A stretch of 64,000 nucleotides of DNA from Marinomonas agarivorans (GCA_002173415.2 NHNK02000009.1:1-64000); one strand, 5' to 3'. Shown: positions 46,382-56,082, counted from the stretch's first letter. Translations and numbers: made by a program. Notes: a model not told the origin generated them from the letters alone.

Positions 46382-47536
46382 ATGAATAGCAAACTTAAAA
46401 TAAGCAGTGCTTTCGATGGCGGTAATATTAATCTGATTGAGGCAAATGCACCTAGCAATATTCGAGTAAATATTCCTTTAGATACAAATTCTCACTTTTT
46501 TCAGTGGTTTTACTTTCGCCTACAAGGTGCAATGGGTGAAGAATGCCGCATTTACTTTGACAATGCTTCAGAAGCCGCATACGCAGAAGGTTGGCACGAC
46601 TATCAGGCTGTAGCCTCTTATGACCGGGAGTATTGGTTTCGAGTACCGACAGAATATGTTGATGGTAAGCTGGTTATTTGTCATACGCCAGAGCAAGACA
46701 GTGTCTATTATGCGTATTTTGCTCCTTATAGCTATGAACGTCACTTGGATATGTTGGCATGGGCGAGTAGCCAAGATAATTGCTTATCCCATGATATAGG
46801 TACAACGGCTGAAGGACGTGATATTACATTACTTGAAATTGGTAAAACCCAAGCCTTGGCAAAAAATATTTGGATTATTGCACGCCAACATCCTGGTGAA
46901 ACAATGGCCCAATGGTTTATTGAAGGCTTATTAGAAAGATTGTGCGATGAATCCCATCCAATAGCCCGCGCATTACTAGAACAATGCCGTTTTTATATTG
47001 TTCCTAATATGAATCCCGATGGTAGTATTCACGGAAATTTACGGGTAAACAGTAAAGGCATCAACCTTAATCGTGAGTGGCAAACCCCAACAGAAGAACT
47101 AAGTCCAGAAGTACTTGCGGTACAAAATAAAATGACAGAGATCGGCGTTGACCTATTTTTGGATATTCATGGGGATGAAACACTGCCAGTAAATTTTGTC
47201 GATGGTTGCCGTAACATTCCTGCGTTTGATCAACGTATTGCTGACATGGAATCTTTATTTAGTGGGACTTTACTTGCAGTTAGCCCAGATTTTCAGGTGG
47301 TAAAAGGTTATGACAATGACTATTTTGGTGATGAAACTCTGAAAATTGCTTCGAAGTGGGTAGGGCAAACTTACAAATGCCTATCACTCACCTTAGAAAT
47401 GCCTTTTAAAGATAATGAATTACTACCTGACAGTGAAGTCGGCTGGTCACCTGAGCGATCTAAAATACTTGGCGCTGATATTCTGTATCCAATCTATCAG
47501 GTTGTTAATAGCCCAAGCATGAAAAGCGATTTGTAA
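46382..47536 (+). CDS. M14 family zinc carboxypeptidase
   Basis: 384 aa. The N-terminal beta domain (about 1-115) is followed by the M14 domain with the zinc motif ARQHPGETMAQW (His and Glu), the substrate Arg region NMNPDGSIHGNLR...GINLNREW, and the third zinc ligand in DIHGDE. This N-domain plus M14 layout is that of cytosolic bacterial carboxypeptidases of the AGBL/CCP-like group. No signal peptide is seen. The Met at 46382 is chosen; an upstream in-frame Met at 46343 overlaps the divergent gene. Confidence 0.85.
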   Translation: MNSKLKISSAFDGGNINLIEANAPSNIRVNIPLDTNSHFFQWFYFRLQGAMGEECRIYFDNASEAAYAEGWHDYQAVASYDREYWFRVPTEYVDGKLVICHTPEQDSVYYAYFAPYSYERHLDMLAWASSQDNCLSHDIGTTAEGRDITLLEIGKTQALAKNIWIIARQHPGETMAQWFIEGLLERLCDESHPIARALLEQCRFYIVPNMNPDGSIHGNLRVNSKGINLNREWQTPTEELSPEVLAVQNKMTEIGVDLFLDIHGDETLPVNFVDGCRNIPAFDQRIADMESLFSGTLLAVSPDFQVVKGYDNDYFGDETLKIASKWVGQTYKCLSLTLEMPFKDNELLPDSEVGWSPERSKILGADILYPIYQVVNSPSMKSDL

Positions 47537-47548
47537 TTAACCTTACTA

Positions 47549-47595
47549 GCAGTGAAAGTGTCTTTTAGTTAATTAGCTCGTTAGTCTTTCACTGC
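47549..47595. terminator. Inverted repeat between convergent genes
   Basis: GCAGTGAAAG (47549-47558) and CTTTCACTGC (47586-47595) are perfect 10-bp arms around a 27-nt loop, between the carboxypeptidase and trmJ stops. Likely a shared terminator, although the loop is long. Confidence 0.55.
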
Positions 47596-47601
47596 TTTAA
47601 C

Positions 47602-48354
47602 TCAGTTTTCTTTGTTAGTTTGTTTCTGTTTTTGCGCAGCAGCTAAAATACCTCTTAACATTCCTAATTCGCTTTTTTCTGGTCGGGCTTTATTAAAAAA
47701 ACGTTGCAGCTTCTCAAGGACTTTGCCTTGATGGTTTTTAATAATAAAGTCAATGTCATACAAGGTTTCTTCTAGATGTTGGTAGAACAAGTCCATTTCC
47801 GCTTTTCTTGGGTATTCAGCTACTTCTAAATTTGAATCAAGCTTTTGAGCTTGCTCATTTTTTTGGATTTGTTTTTGTTCCATCCAAATCTCGTAAGCAA
47901 TAATTTGTACGGCTTGTGAGATATTAAGGACAGGGTAATCATCGTTTGCGTCAATATAAACCTGACGATTGCATTCGGCAATTTCTTCATTTAATAGCCC
48001 TGTTGTTTCTCGCCCAAAAACAATAGCAATCGGGTGTGATTGACACTCTTTCACAACTGTTTGCGCACACTCTCGAGCATTCATGATAGGTAACTGAAAC
48101 GTACGGTGACGAGCACTAGTACCAATGATCAAATTACAGTCCTCGATGGCGTCTGCAAAGTTGTTAACAATGGTTGCTTGCTCTAGCACATCAATAGCGC
48201 CTGCGGCTCGGCTAGTCGCTTCACTTGAAGGGTAATCATTAGGCTCTACCAAGTAGAGGTTAGTTAATCCCATATTTTTCATAGCGCGAGCAATAGCGCC
48301 TACATTACCAGGGTGAAACGTATTAATAAGAACGATACGAATGTTATTTAGCAT
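47602..48354 (-). CDS. trmJ: tRNA (cytidine/uridine-2'-O-)-methyltransferase TrmJ
   Basis: 250 aa, SPOUT/TrmH superfamily. It methylates ribose at tRNA position 32. LINTFHPGNVGAIARAMKNMG, IVFGRETTGLLNEEI and the knot motif YPVLNISQAVQIIAYE carry the SAM-binding trefoil. The C-terminal extension of about 80 aa is typical of TrmJ. The usual neighbour iscR is not present here. Confidence 0.88.
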   Translation of the reverse strand: MLNNIRIVLINTFHPGNVGAIARAMKNMGLTNLYLVEPNDYPSSEATSRAAGAIDVLEQATIVNNFADAIEDCNLIIGTSARHRTFQLPIMNARECAQTVVKECQSHPIAIVFGRETTGLLNEEIAECNRQVYIDANDDYPVLNISQAVQIIAYEIWMEQKQIQKNEQAQKLDSNLEVAEYPRKAEMDLFYQHLEETLYDIDFIIKNHQGKVLEKLQRFFNKARPEKSELGMLRGILAAAQKQKQTNKEN

Positions 48355-48429
48355 ATGAAATAGAAAGGTCCGATAGATTAGATAATAAATTTAGCAACAG
48401 CTTAAGTTTTTGAGCGCGATCATTTAAGT

Positions 48430-49758
48430 TTATTGAAGCGTAAGAGTCTGTTCAATGCTGGTAAATTCCACTTGATCTAATAAAACATAACTCTCCTGAT
48501 CAAATAGAAATTGTTGGCAAGCGTTATGAAATAAAGCACCACGACTAACAAGCAAACGGTAACGACCTTTAGGAATATAATTAATCGCCAGAGATTGGCG
48601 AGAGTTTAAATAGACACTGAAGGGGGCAGCACCTTCATATGATTCAAACGTCAACACACTATGGGTAGGCAACTGATTGATTAAACGTAGACGGCTACTG
48701 CCTGAAATTTTGAAAGGGCTTAATACTTCACCATGTTCTGGTGCAACACCAGGTGAACCAATACAGTGTAAAGTGTTGGCTCGTTCACTGTTACCAAAAC
48801 CAATATTTTTTTCCTCCACCCAACCGGCTTGATCTTGATAACGCACAGCAAGCCAATTTGGTCGAGAACTGTTGGTGACCGTTAAATCCTGAAATTCTGG
48901 TATCAATGTTAAAAAAGGAGCATTAACATCTGGAGCAGAATATAAGGCTGCATTTTTAAAGGTATGATTAATAGCACTTGTACGATATTGAGGGTATAGG
49001 CCTGCAATGAAAACAATATCGTTCGTCTCTGATTGGTGAGCTTGCTCAATATTTTCAGTGCTATCTTGCCAATACATGGTTGCATAGACACCAAGCGCAA
49101 ACGTAACCAGATAAGAAACCGCTCTTAGCGTTGCTTTCACTGGATTAAGTGAATTTATGTCCAGCTCTTCATTTGACTGTTTATTAGTGGATGAATCGCT
49201 TCCACTTTCTTTTAGAACTTGATCGAATGAGTTGAAGAGAGCTGGGTCTATGCCAAAATCAGGGTCGTGTGCTTCTTCTGTTTTATTTGCGTTAAACTTC
49301 GTTTCATAGTGACTGCTTTTAAAAGCTTGTTCATACATTTCCTTGGCTTTTTTTTCATTAATCGTATGTCTAGCTTTGCGTAAAGCCGCTTCTCTGGCAC
49401 GCTCTTGATTAATGGTGTTACGCTTCATCTCCTCGTAAGCCTGCTGCCTTTCTTTTATGTATTGTCGCTGAAGTTCCTCAGAAGCAGGGTCGTTAGTTGC
49501 CGTAGAGCCAGTGTTAAAATGCGGGCTGTGAGCTGCAAAGTCATATTTATGCCAATCCTGCACAACAGCACCTTGACGTATAGCCGCTAACACATTCTGG
49601 TAAGCAGTGTGGAGACTTTGGAAATGTTCCGTCGTGTCTTTATCTGGGTTTTTGTCAGGATGGTAAAGGTTCGCCAAGTGCCTGTAAGCAGCCTTAGCTT
49701 CTTGTTCCGTTGCATTTGTATCCAGCTCTAGGAGCCGATAATCGTCAGACAAACTCAT
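48430..49758 (-). CDS. Membrane-anchored J-domain protein with C-terminal SH3-like domain
   Basis: 442 aa. An N-terminal J domain (about 4-62) has an intact HPD at 33-35 (LYHPDKNP), so it can stimulate a DnaK-type ATPase. A charged helical linker (about 95-150) leads to one membrane helix (about 212-229, VSYLVTFALGVYATMYW). The C-terminal half has a bacterial SH3-like segment (about 270-320, LYSAPDVNAPFLTLIPE...WLAVRYQDQAGWVEE) and another beta-rich region. The J domain would be cytoplasmic and the SH3 part periplasmic. No named family was recognised. Confidence 0.8.
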   Translation of the reverse strand: MSLSDDYRLLELDTNATEQEAKAAYRHLANLYHPDKNPDKDTTEHFQSLHTAYQNVLAAIRQGAVVQDWHKYDFAAHSPHFNTGSTATNDPASEELQRQYIKERQQAYEEMKRNTINQERAREAALRKARHTINEKKAKEMYEQAFKSSHYETKFNANKTEEAHDPDFGIDPALFNSFDQVLKESGSDSSTNKQSNEELDINSLNPVKATLRAVSYLVTFALGVYATMYWQDSTENIEQAHQSETNDIVFIAGLYPQYRTSAINHTFKNAALYSAPDVNAPFLTLIPEFQDLTVTNSSRPNWLAVRYQDQAGWVEEKNIGFGNSERANTLHCIGSPGVAPEHGEVLSPFKISGSSRLRLINQLPTHSVLTFESYEGAAPFSVYLNSRQSLAINYIPKGRYRLLVSRGALFHNACQQFLFDQESYVLLDQVEFTSIEQTLTLQ

Positions 49759-49828
49759 TTTATTCTAGAAATTACTGTTCACAGCTATGAGGCGATGGCA
49801 TTCTACGCACTCTGAAAGTTAATATTAT

Positions 49829-49842
49829 TTGATACGAATCAT
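49829..49842 (+). promoter_or_regulatory. FNR/Anr-like operator upstream of moaCDE
   Basis: TTGATACGAATCAT differs from TTGAT-N4-ATCAA only at the last base. A possible -10 TAGTAT at 49885-49890 would put the box near -61.5, a class I FNR position. The E. coli moa operon is FNR-activated, so the location is meaningful. Confidence 0.45.
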
Positions 49843-49924
49843 ACATGTATCTTGTGAAGCATCGATTGCTTCGTCTTTGTTCAATAGTATGCATGATTTA
49901 TGAAAATGTATAAAGGAAAGCCGA

Positions 49925-50407
49925 ATGAATGACCAACTTACCCATCTGGATCACAAAGGGCAAGCACATATGGTCGATATTTCTGGTAAAAAAATCACTG
50001 TGCGTACAGCAGTAGCTCAGGCGATTATTGAAATGCGCCCAGAAACATTAGACAAGGTTCTTGCTGGTGGCCTGCCAAAAGGTGATGTTATTGCTACAGC
50101 TCGTATTGCTGGCATACAGGCGTGTAAAAAAACCGCCGATCTAATCCCACTTTGCCACCCGTTAATGTTGAGTAAAATTAGTATTGATATTGAGGTTATT
50201 GCCAATAATCAACTACAGGTTTTATGCCAATGTCAACTTGATGGAAAAACAGGAGTAGAGATGGAGGCATTAACTGGTGCATCCGTAACAGCTTTAACCC
50301 TATACGATATGTGCAAGGCCATTGATAAAGGCATTGTGATAAAGGACATTAGCTTACTAGAAAAAACCGGTGGTAAAAGTGGGGATTGGGTCCAGAACAA
50401 TGTATAA
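49925..50407 (+). CDS. moaC: Cyclic pyranopterin monophosphate synthase MoaC
   Basis: 160 aa. It converts 3',8-cyclo-H2GTP, made by MoaA, to c[21 protein letters not shown] and [24 protein letters not shown] are diagnostic. AAAGGAAAG precedes the ATG. It is the first gene of moaC-moaD-moaE; moaA is not in the window. It overlaps moaD by 8 bp. Confidence 0.97.
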   Translation: MNDQLTHLDHKGQAHMVDISGKKITVRTAVAQAIIEMRPETLDKVLAGGLPKGDVIATARIAGIQACKKTADLIPLCHPLMLSKISIDIEVIANNQLQVLCQCQLDGKTGVEMEALTGASVTALTLYDMCKAIDKGIVIKDISLLEKTGGKSGDWVQNNV

Positions 50408-50657
50408 AATAAAAGTCTGTTTTTTCGCCTCATTACGCGAACAATTGGCAATGGAAAGCACACAAGTAGTGCTATCTAAGCCACTTTCTGTCTTAGAGCT
50501 AAAAGAAAAAATAACGGCTCAGTATGCTCAAGGAAGTCATTTGCTTGATAAAGGAATTCAAGCCTCTATTGATTTTGAGTTTGCTAGAGACCAAGACATA
50601 ATTGACCCCGAGACAGTAAACGAAGTGGCTTTTTTCCCGCCAGTAACAGGAGGCTGA
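50400..50657 (+). CDS. moaD: Molybdopterin synthase sulfur carrier subunit MoaD
   Basis: 85 aa, ubiquitin-like fold ending in the required Gly-Gly (AFFPPVTGG), which is thiocarboxylated to supply sulfur. The start is the ATG at 50400, which overlaps the moaC stop by 8 bp; a longer in-frame extension to 50370 lies within moaC and is not conserved. Confidence 0.93.
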   Translation: MYKIKVCFFASLREQLAMESTQVVLSKPLSVLELKEKITAQYAQGSHLLDKGIQASIDFEFARDQDIIDPETVNEVAFFPPVTGG

Positions 50658-50663
50658 TAAAAA

Positions 50664-51128
50664 ATGTCTAGTCAAGTAAAAGTACAGCAAGATGATTTTA
50701 ATGTTGAGCAACTGTACCAATCCTTAAGAAACAACAACCAAACTGGCGGCGTGGTTATGTTTGTTGGTCTGGTGCGTGATTTTACAACGGTCAAAAACCA
50801 ACAAGAGGATAGTGTTTTTGAATTGGAGCATTATCCAGGAATGACAGAGCATAACCTCGCAAAAATTGTTTCTACTGCACAAAAAAAATGGTCTCTACAT
50901 GAAGTCATTGTCGTCCACCGGATTGGTAAATTAGCCCCACAAGAACAAATTGTGTTTGTTGGCGTGAGTGCTGAGCATCGTCGCGAAGCTTTTTTAGCCT
51001 GCGATTTCATTATGGATTATCTTAAAAGTCGGGCTGCTTTTTGGAAAAAAGAAACGCAAACGCATCAAAGTAATTGGGTTGCTGCGTCTGAACAAGATGA
51101 AGCCCAATTACAGCGTTGGGAAGATTAA
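50664..51128 (+). CDS. moaE: Molybdopterin synthase catalytic subunit MoaE
   Basis: 154 aa. It inserts the dithiolene sulfurs into cPMP together with MoaD. GGVVMFVGLVRD, FELEHYPGMTE, VVHRIGKLAPQEQIVFVGV and the catalytic-Lys region FIMDYLKSRAAFWKKE are present. It starts 6 bp after moaD and ends just before the convergent recombinase gene. Confidence 0.96.
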   Translation: MSSQVKVQQDDFNVEQLYQSLRNNNQTGGVVMFVGLVRDFTTVKNQQEDSVFELEHYPGMTEHNLAKIVSTAQKKWSLHEVIVVHRIGKLAPQEQIVFVGVSAEHRREAFLACDFIMDYLKSRAAFWKKETQTHQSNWVAASEQDEAQLQRWED

Positions 51129-51143
51129 CTATTATCACTATCA

Positions 51144-52391
51144 CTAAATAGGTTTTAAGGTTTTTTTCCGGCCACTGGCATGTCGTTCTCGATACTCTGT
51201 ATCAATATAACGATCTGTCGTTGCCATACTTGCGTGTCCTGCGTCTTCACGTACATGCTCTTTAGGACGAATCTTAACGTCTTCCGATATCCCTGTATGC
51301 CTTAACCAGTGAACCGTGGCAACTTTCAAATCTTCTGCATCACTATGCATGCCATCATCGCACATGCGGCGATAAGCACTATCAAAGCAAAACTGAACAA
51401 TATTGCGAATTTGTCGCGTGCTCGTCATTGCGCCTTTGCCTCGATTTTTAGGGATCAAAGCCGTTTGTTCTGCCACAGTCGGTAATTCAGGTAAATTTCT
51501 GAAGCGTCGGTAACGTTTCAATGCTGCCAGCATGTCATCAGATACCGCAACCAATCGTTCTTTATTGCCTTTAGAAAGCACTTTAAACCACCAATGCCCA
51601 TCTGAGTCACGAATAAAGTCTCCCATAATTGGAGCCGACCTTTCATCTGCTACTAATTCAGAAATACGCAAGTACATTCCTAACAAGGCATTAAGAATAA
51701 ATAATGTTCGCTCATGCGTTTCAGGCTCTTCTTCTGCCAATAGCTCCGCCGTCTCAAGTACATAATCCCATTGCAAATTAGAAATACGACGAATCTGCTT
51801 ACGAGTGACTTCTTTTTTGATGAACTTGCTCTTCTGGCGAATAGTGGCGACTGGGTTGTGCTGCACAGCTTCTTCTTGAATTAAAAAACCATAAAATGAT
51901 GACAAAATCGAAAAAATAGCTCTAATAGCAGCTTGCGACAACGTATAGGACTTTATGTCTGGTTTCTGGCCATTACTGAACCCAAGCTTACTGACATTGG
52001 CGACAAAAGGGCGCCACTCTTCATTATTTACCCTTTGACCTTGTTTATTGATAAAACGGGCGACATTCTTCAGACCAATCCAATTTTTAGGCGGAGAAAC
52101 GCAAAAATGAACAAAAGCTTCAATGTCTTCACGACGTAAACTTGTTACTGGTTTTTTGTTTATTTCCCACGACCATAGCAATAAACGTTCAACTTCGCGA
52201 CGGTAAGAGTTAAAGGTTGCTTGAGAACCGTTGTAACTATAAATAAAACACAAAGCGAGTTGCAGATCTCGTCGATAATCTTTTTCTAATAGGTGAGGGT
52301 GGTCATCCACCAGAGTGACGACATATTGATCAAATTGCGTAAAAGGATTGAGTAAATGTTCTAAATTATCGATCAGGGCAAAAGGGGACAT
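51144..52391 (-). CDS. Solitary tyrosine recombinase (phage integrase family)
   Basis: 415 aa. A SAM-like core-binding N-terminal region (about 50-190) precedes a catalytic domain with Arg in GMYLRISELV, the box II motif TVHWLRHTGI, His in DAGHASM and the nucleophile Tyr in TTDRYIDTEY. It resembles integron or genomic-island integrases rather than XerC/D by its length and N-terminus. There are no other element genes nearby. It lies 15 bp from moaE (convergent) and 21 bp downstream of the acetyltransferase gene on the same strand. Its att site is not visible. Confidence 0.85.
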   Translation of the reverse strand: MSPFALIDNLEHLLNPFTQFDQYVVTLVDDHPHLLEKDYRRDLQLALCFIYSYNGSQATFNSYRREVERLLLWSWEINKKPVTSLRREDIEAFVHFCVSPPKNWIGLKNVARFINKQGQRVNNEEWRPFVANVSKLGFSNGQKPDIKSYTLSQAAIRAIFSILSSFYGFLIQEEAVQHNPVATIRQKSKFIKKEVTRKQIRRISNLQWDYVLETAELLAEEEPETHERTLFILNALLGMYLRISELVADERSAPIMGDFIRDSDGHWWFKVLSKGNKERLVAVSDDMLAALKRYRRFRNLPELPTVAEQTALIPKNRGKGAMTSTRQIRNIVQFCFDSAYRRMCDDGMHSDAEDLKVATVHWLRHTGISEDVKIRPKEHVREDAGHASMATTDRYIDTEYRERHASGRKKTLKPI

Positions 52392-52412
52392 AAAATACGC
52401 TCAAACAATACA

Positions 52413-52922
52413 TCAATAATAAATCTGATTGGCAGTAACATCTTTTGTAACAACTGCGTTTGCGCCAATAATAGCATTATCACCAATGGTTACGCCTGCT
52501 AAAATTTTTGCACCACCGCCGACCCAAACATTATTGCCGATGGTAACCGGAAGCGCATAGCATATTCCACGACGCCGTTGTTCTGCATCTTTGGGGTGAG
52601 TGGCGGTATAAATGTGTACAGCAGGTCCCAGCAAAACATCGTCACCGATCACAATCTCTGCCGAATCCAATAATACACAATGAAAGTTGGCATAAAAGTT
52701 TTTCCCTACCGTTATATTAATGCCGTAATCACACTGAAATCCTGACTCTAGTATCGCAGTCCCCATACTTTTAAACAAACGTGTAATATGCTTCATATTG
52801 CCCTTGCTGGGATGTGCCGTAAACTTTGCGCAAGCTAAGCGCGCAGTTTCTCTGTAACTAATAAGTGTTTTATCCAGAGCATTGTAATGCTGGCCTGATA
52901 CCATTTTGTCAAATTCAGTCAT
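52413..52922 (-). CDS. Maltose O-acetyltransferase-like protein, C-terminally short
   Basis: 169 aa. It belongs to the Maa/NodL/LacA group: MTEFDKMVSGQHYNALD start, left-handed beta helix repeats, and the acetyl-CoA/active-site region HIYTATHPKDAEQRRRG with the catalytic His. The family normally ends with a turn like VPANSVVAGNPAKVIR; here the protein stops at VTANQIYY, so the final 15-20 residues are missing. The recombinase gene begins 21 bp downstream, where the missing end would have been. Probably still folds; activity is uncertain. Confidence 0.83.
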   Translation of the reverse strand: MTEFDKMVSGQHYNALDKTLISYRETARLACAKFTAHPSKGNMKHITRLFKSMGTAILESGFQCDYGINITVGKNFYANFHCVLLDSAEIVIGDDVLLGPAVHIYTATHPKDAEQRRRGICYALPVTIGNNVWVGGGAKILAGVTIGDNAIIGANAVVTKDVTANQIYY

Positions 52923-53088
52923 TGTGTTTCCAAAATACTGCTCGCAAATTCAAAGGACAGTTTGATTTTTATTTATAGGGTGAAATAAGAATGTGGCTGT
53001 ATGCTGCATTTTTCATAATCTGTATATAAAGGTAGATTTTACCTCATTGCTATGCTTTTCACTTTATTAAATTAAGAGGAAGCAATGA

Positions 53089-53823
53089 ATGAACACGATA
53101 GGTTTAATTGGTGGCATGAGCTGGGAGTCAACTGCAACCTATTATAACGAACTAAACCGAGCGGTAAGTCATCGTTTGGGCGGTCTTCATTCTGCAAAAA
53201 TTCAGCTAATCAGTTTGAATTTTGCTGAAATCGCTCATTTGCAAAAACAGGGAAATTGGTATGAAGCAGGCATAATATTAAGCGATGCAGCACAAAAGTT
53301 GGAGCAAGCTGGAGTAGATTGCGTTGCCATTTGTACCAACACCATGCACAAGGTGGCTGATCAGGTACAGAAAAATATCTCTGTCCCCTTGATACACATT
53401 ATTGACACTGCAGCAAAAGCGTTACAGCAAAAACAAGTTCGAAAAGTTGCTCTACTTGGCACGCAATTTACAATGGAACACGATTTTTACAAAAACAAAC
53501 TAGCTGAATATCAAATCGAACTAATTACGCCTTCCGCAAAGGAAAGAGTAGAAGTACATCGCATCATTTTTGAAGAACTGTGTTTAGGAAGGGTTTTACC
53601 GCAATCAAAAGCAACATATTTAGCTATTATCGATAATATGGCAAACATAGGCGCTGAAGCCGTGTTATTAGCGTGTACTGAAATTAATTTACTGATTCAG
53701 CAAGATGGTGTGAGTTTACCTGTCTTCGATACCACTATGTTGCATGTTGAAGCATTATTAGACTATTCACTAGGAGGTAACAAAGAGTCATTAGGAGATA
53801 ACAAAGAGGTTGCTAGGGAATAA
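53089..53823 (+). CDS. Aspartate/glutamate racemase family protein
   Basis: 244 aa. The start MNTIGLIGGMSWEST, the first catalytic Cys in CTNTMH and the second in ACTEIN identify a PLP-independent Asp/Glu racemase of the YgeA type. An AGAGGAAG site precedes the ATG. The C-terminal tail carries a 21-bp tandem duplication (53770-53811) encoding LGGNKES/LGDNKEV, absent from the core domain. A single gene with its own terminator. Confidence 0.87.
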   Translation: MNTIGLIGGMSWESTATYYNELNRAVSHRLGGLHSAKIQLISLNFAEIAHLQKQGNWYEAGIILSDAAQKLEQAGVDCVAICTNTMHKVADQVQKNISVPLIHIIDTAAKALQQKQVRKVALLGTQFTMEHDFYKNKLAEYQIELITPSAKERVEVHRIIFEELCLGRVLPQSKATYLAIIDNMANIGAEAVLLACTEINLLIQQDGVSLPVFDTTMLHVEALLDYSLGGNKESLGDNKEVARE

Positions 53824-53842
53824 GAGGAGCAATAAGAAAAAG

Positions 53843-53868
53843 AAAAGCGAACGTGCAGTTCGCTTTTT
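53843..53868. terminator. Bidirectional terminator between the racemase gene and tal
   Basis: AAAAGCGAAC, a 5-nt loop and GTTCGCTTTTT form a 7-bp GC-containing stem with A and T tracts on either side, between convergent genes. Confidence 0.9.
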
Positions 53869-53886
53869 ACGTTTTAACGACACCAA

Positions 53887-54837
53887 TTACAGTAAGGCTG
53901 CTAATTTTTCTTCTAGTTTGTTTTGATCAACAGCGAAATTGCGAATACCTTCAGCTAACTTTTCTGTCGCCATAGGGTTTTGATTCATTTCCCAGCGGAA
54001 CTCTGCTTCTGTAATGGCTTCGGGTGCCTGAGCAATATCGTCAATTGGCGTTAGTTTACGCTCCAAGTGTCCAGTATCTTGCTCTAATTCGGCTAATAAT
54101 GTAGGTGCAATTGTTAAGCGATCACAGCCAGCAAGTTGCTCTATTTCACCGATATTGCGGAAGCTGGCGCCCATAACAATGGTCTTGTAATCGTGCTGTT
54201 TGTAATAGTTGTAAATTTCAGTCACAGAAACAACGCCAGGGTCTGTTTCACTCGTATAATTTTCACCAGTAGCTTGTTTGTACCAATCTAAAATACGGCC
54301 AACGAAGGGAGAAATCAGATAAACACCCGCTTCCGCACAGGCTTTGGCTTGAGCGAAGGAAAAGAGCAAGGTCAGATTACAATTAATGCCTTCTTTTTCA
54401 AGTTCTTCAGCTGCTTTAATACCTTCCCATGTAGAAGCGGCTTTAATTAGCACTCGATCTTTGCTAATACCAGCTTCTTCATAGAGCCCAATAAGCTTAC
54501 GTGCTTTGGCAACAGTCGCTTCTTTATCAAATGAAAGACGTGCGTCCACTTCGGTTGAAATACGCCCAGGGACAGTTTTTAGAATTTCACAACCAATGAT
54601 GACGGCCAATTTGTCTGAGGCGTCGATAATTTGCTGATTTACGTCCTGACTTTTTTCTTTCGCCCAATTAACTGCTTGCTCAATGAAAGGTGCATAGTCA
54701 GGAATTTGAGCGGCTTTTAACATTAAAGAAGGGTTTGTTGTTGCATCTTCTGGCAAATACTCTTTAATTGCCGCGATATCACCTGTATCAGCAACAATCG
54801 TTGTAAATTCTTTTAATTGAGAGAGCTTTGTTTTCAT
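53887..54837 (-). CDS. tal: Transaldolase
   Basis: 316 aa, pentose phosphate pathway. The Schiff-base Lys is in [33 protein letters not shown] and [11 protein letters not shown] are class I transaldolase motifs. The length equals E. coli TalB. The ATG overlaps the dusA stop by 4 bp (ATGA), so the two genes are co-transcribed. Confidence 0.96.
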   Translation of the reverse strand: MKTKLSQLKEFTTIVADTGDIAAIKEYLPEDATTNPSLMLKAAQIPDYAPFIEQAVNWAKEKSQDVNQQIIDASDKLAVIIGCEILKTVPGRISTEVDARLSFDKEATVAKARKLIGLYEEAGISKDRVLIKAASTWEGIKAAEELEKEGINCNLTLLFSFAQAKACAEAGVYLISPFVGRILDWYKQATGENYTSETDPGVVSVTEIYNYYKQHDYKTIVMGASFRNIGEIEQLAGCDRLTIAPTLLAELEQDTGHLERKLTPIDDIAQAPEAITEAEFRWEMNQNPMATEKLAEGIRNFAVDQNKLEEKLAALL

Positions 54838-55907
54838 TTTGTATCCTTTGCTCTTTGGCCTTGTTTGTTATGGATTAAATGGATTGCTTGTTTTAATACG
54901 TCACTTGACGCGTTTTTGTCAGTTGCGTTTTCAGATAAATAGCGTCGAAATTGTTTTCCACCTGCTTGTCCTGCAAATATTCCCATAATATGACGAGTTA
55001 GATGCAACAGCCGTTCGCCACTTGCTAGCCTTTCATCAATGTAGGGGATAAAAGCATTTAAAGCATCAAATCGATTTGTAAATGGATCATCGCAGCCATA
55101 GAGGTGAGAATCAATACTACTTAACAACCAAGGATTATGATACGCCTCACGCCCAACCATAACACCATCCACCTGATGTAAGTGTTCATCGCATTCTGCT
55201 AAGGTTTTAATGCCTCCATTAATAATAATTTCCAATTGAGGGAAGTCTTTTTTTAACTGGTAAACATAGTGGTATTTCAGTGGCGGGATTTCTCTATTTT
55301 CTTTGGGGCTTAGCCCTGCAAGAATGGCATTGCGAGCATGAACGATAAAGGTGGTTACCCCAGTTGTGGCTATTTCACCAACAAAATCACGTACCACGGT
55401 ATAGTCTTCTTGCTCATCAAGACCGATACGATGCTTTATGGTGACAGGAATGGAGCAAGCATCCTGCATGGCTTTCATCATGTCTTTCACCTTATCAACA
55501 TGAGCCATTAAACAAGCGCCGATTAGGCTGTTCTGTACCCGATCACTTGGGCAACCAGCATTTAAATTTACTTCATCATAATGGTATTGCTCGGCTAAGC
55601 GTGCACATTGAGCAAGAGCCAGTGGGTCTGAGCCACCTAGTTGCAACGCAATAGGGTGTTCCGTCTCGTGATAACGCAAAAAGCGATCTGGATTTTTACC
55701 TTGTAATAGTGCGCCTGTGGTTACCATTTCTGAATACAATAGAGCGTTACGAGATAATAGACGCGCAAATACCCGATAATCGGACGTGGTCCAATCCATC
55801 ATAGGGGCGACGGAGAATCGACGATCGATCATATTGCCTGTCGCAGTTTTTGTTAAATTTGTGAGAACCTTTTCGTTTGCTGACATCTGAGGAGTTAAAA
55901 TTACCAT
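54834..55907 (-). CDS. dusA: tRNA-dihydrouridine(20/20a) synthase DusA
   Basis: 357 aa. It reduces U20/U20a in the tRNA D-loop with [22 protein letters not shown], the catalytic Cys in [10 protein letters not shown] and [14 protein letters not shown] are DusA signatures. The start is uncertain: Met codons at 55907, 55886 and 55832 are in frame; the conserved core begins just after the last. Upstream of tal. Confidence 0.93.
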   Translation of the reverse strand: MVILTPQMSANEKVLTNLTKTATGNMIDRRFSVAPMMDWTTSDYRVFARLLSRNALLYSEMVTTGALLQGKNPDRFLRYHETEHPIALQLGGSDPLALAQCARLAEQYHYDEVNLNAGCPSDRVQNSLIGACLMAHVDKVKDMMKAMQDACSIPVTIKHRIGLDEQEDYTVVRDFVGEIATTGVTTFIVHARNAILAGLSPKENREIPPLKYHYVYQLKKDFPQLEIIINGGIKTLAECDEHLHQVDGVMVGREAYHNPWLLSSIDSHLYGCDDPFTNRFDALNAFIPYIDERLASGERLLHLTRHIMGIFAGQAGGKQFRRYLSENATDKNASSDVLKQAIHLIHNKQGQRAKDTK

Positions 55908-56082
55908 TTCGAGAATTTATAGGGCGAAAATATAACCGCCGAGCAAGAGATGAATTATGGCATAAAATACTAAGGCTGTGATATGGCTAGTTTTAGCAAC
56001 AAAAAAGAAATAGATGGAAGGTTTTAAAACGGTTTGGAGCTAGGTTAAAAGCCGATCAGTTTTTCATTTAATCCTGAACCTC

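Noticed and set aside
49759-49924. Molybdenum cofactor riboswitch upstream of moaC
   Set aside because: The region is short, AT-rich and lacks the conserved Moco-motif helices; only a small GAAGCA/TGCTTC hairpin is present.
53020-53035. LexA-like box CTGTATATAAAGGTAG upstream of the racemase gene
   Set aside because: The second half-site (GTAG) has two mismatches to ACAG and the neighbouring genes are not SOS genes.
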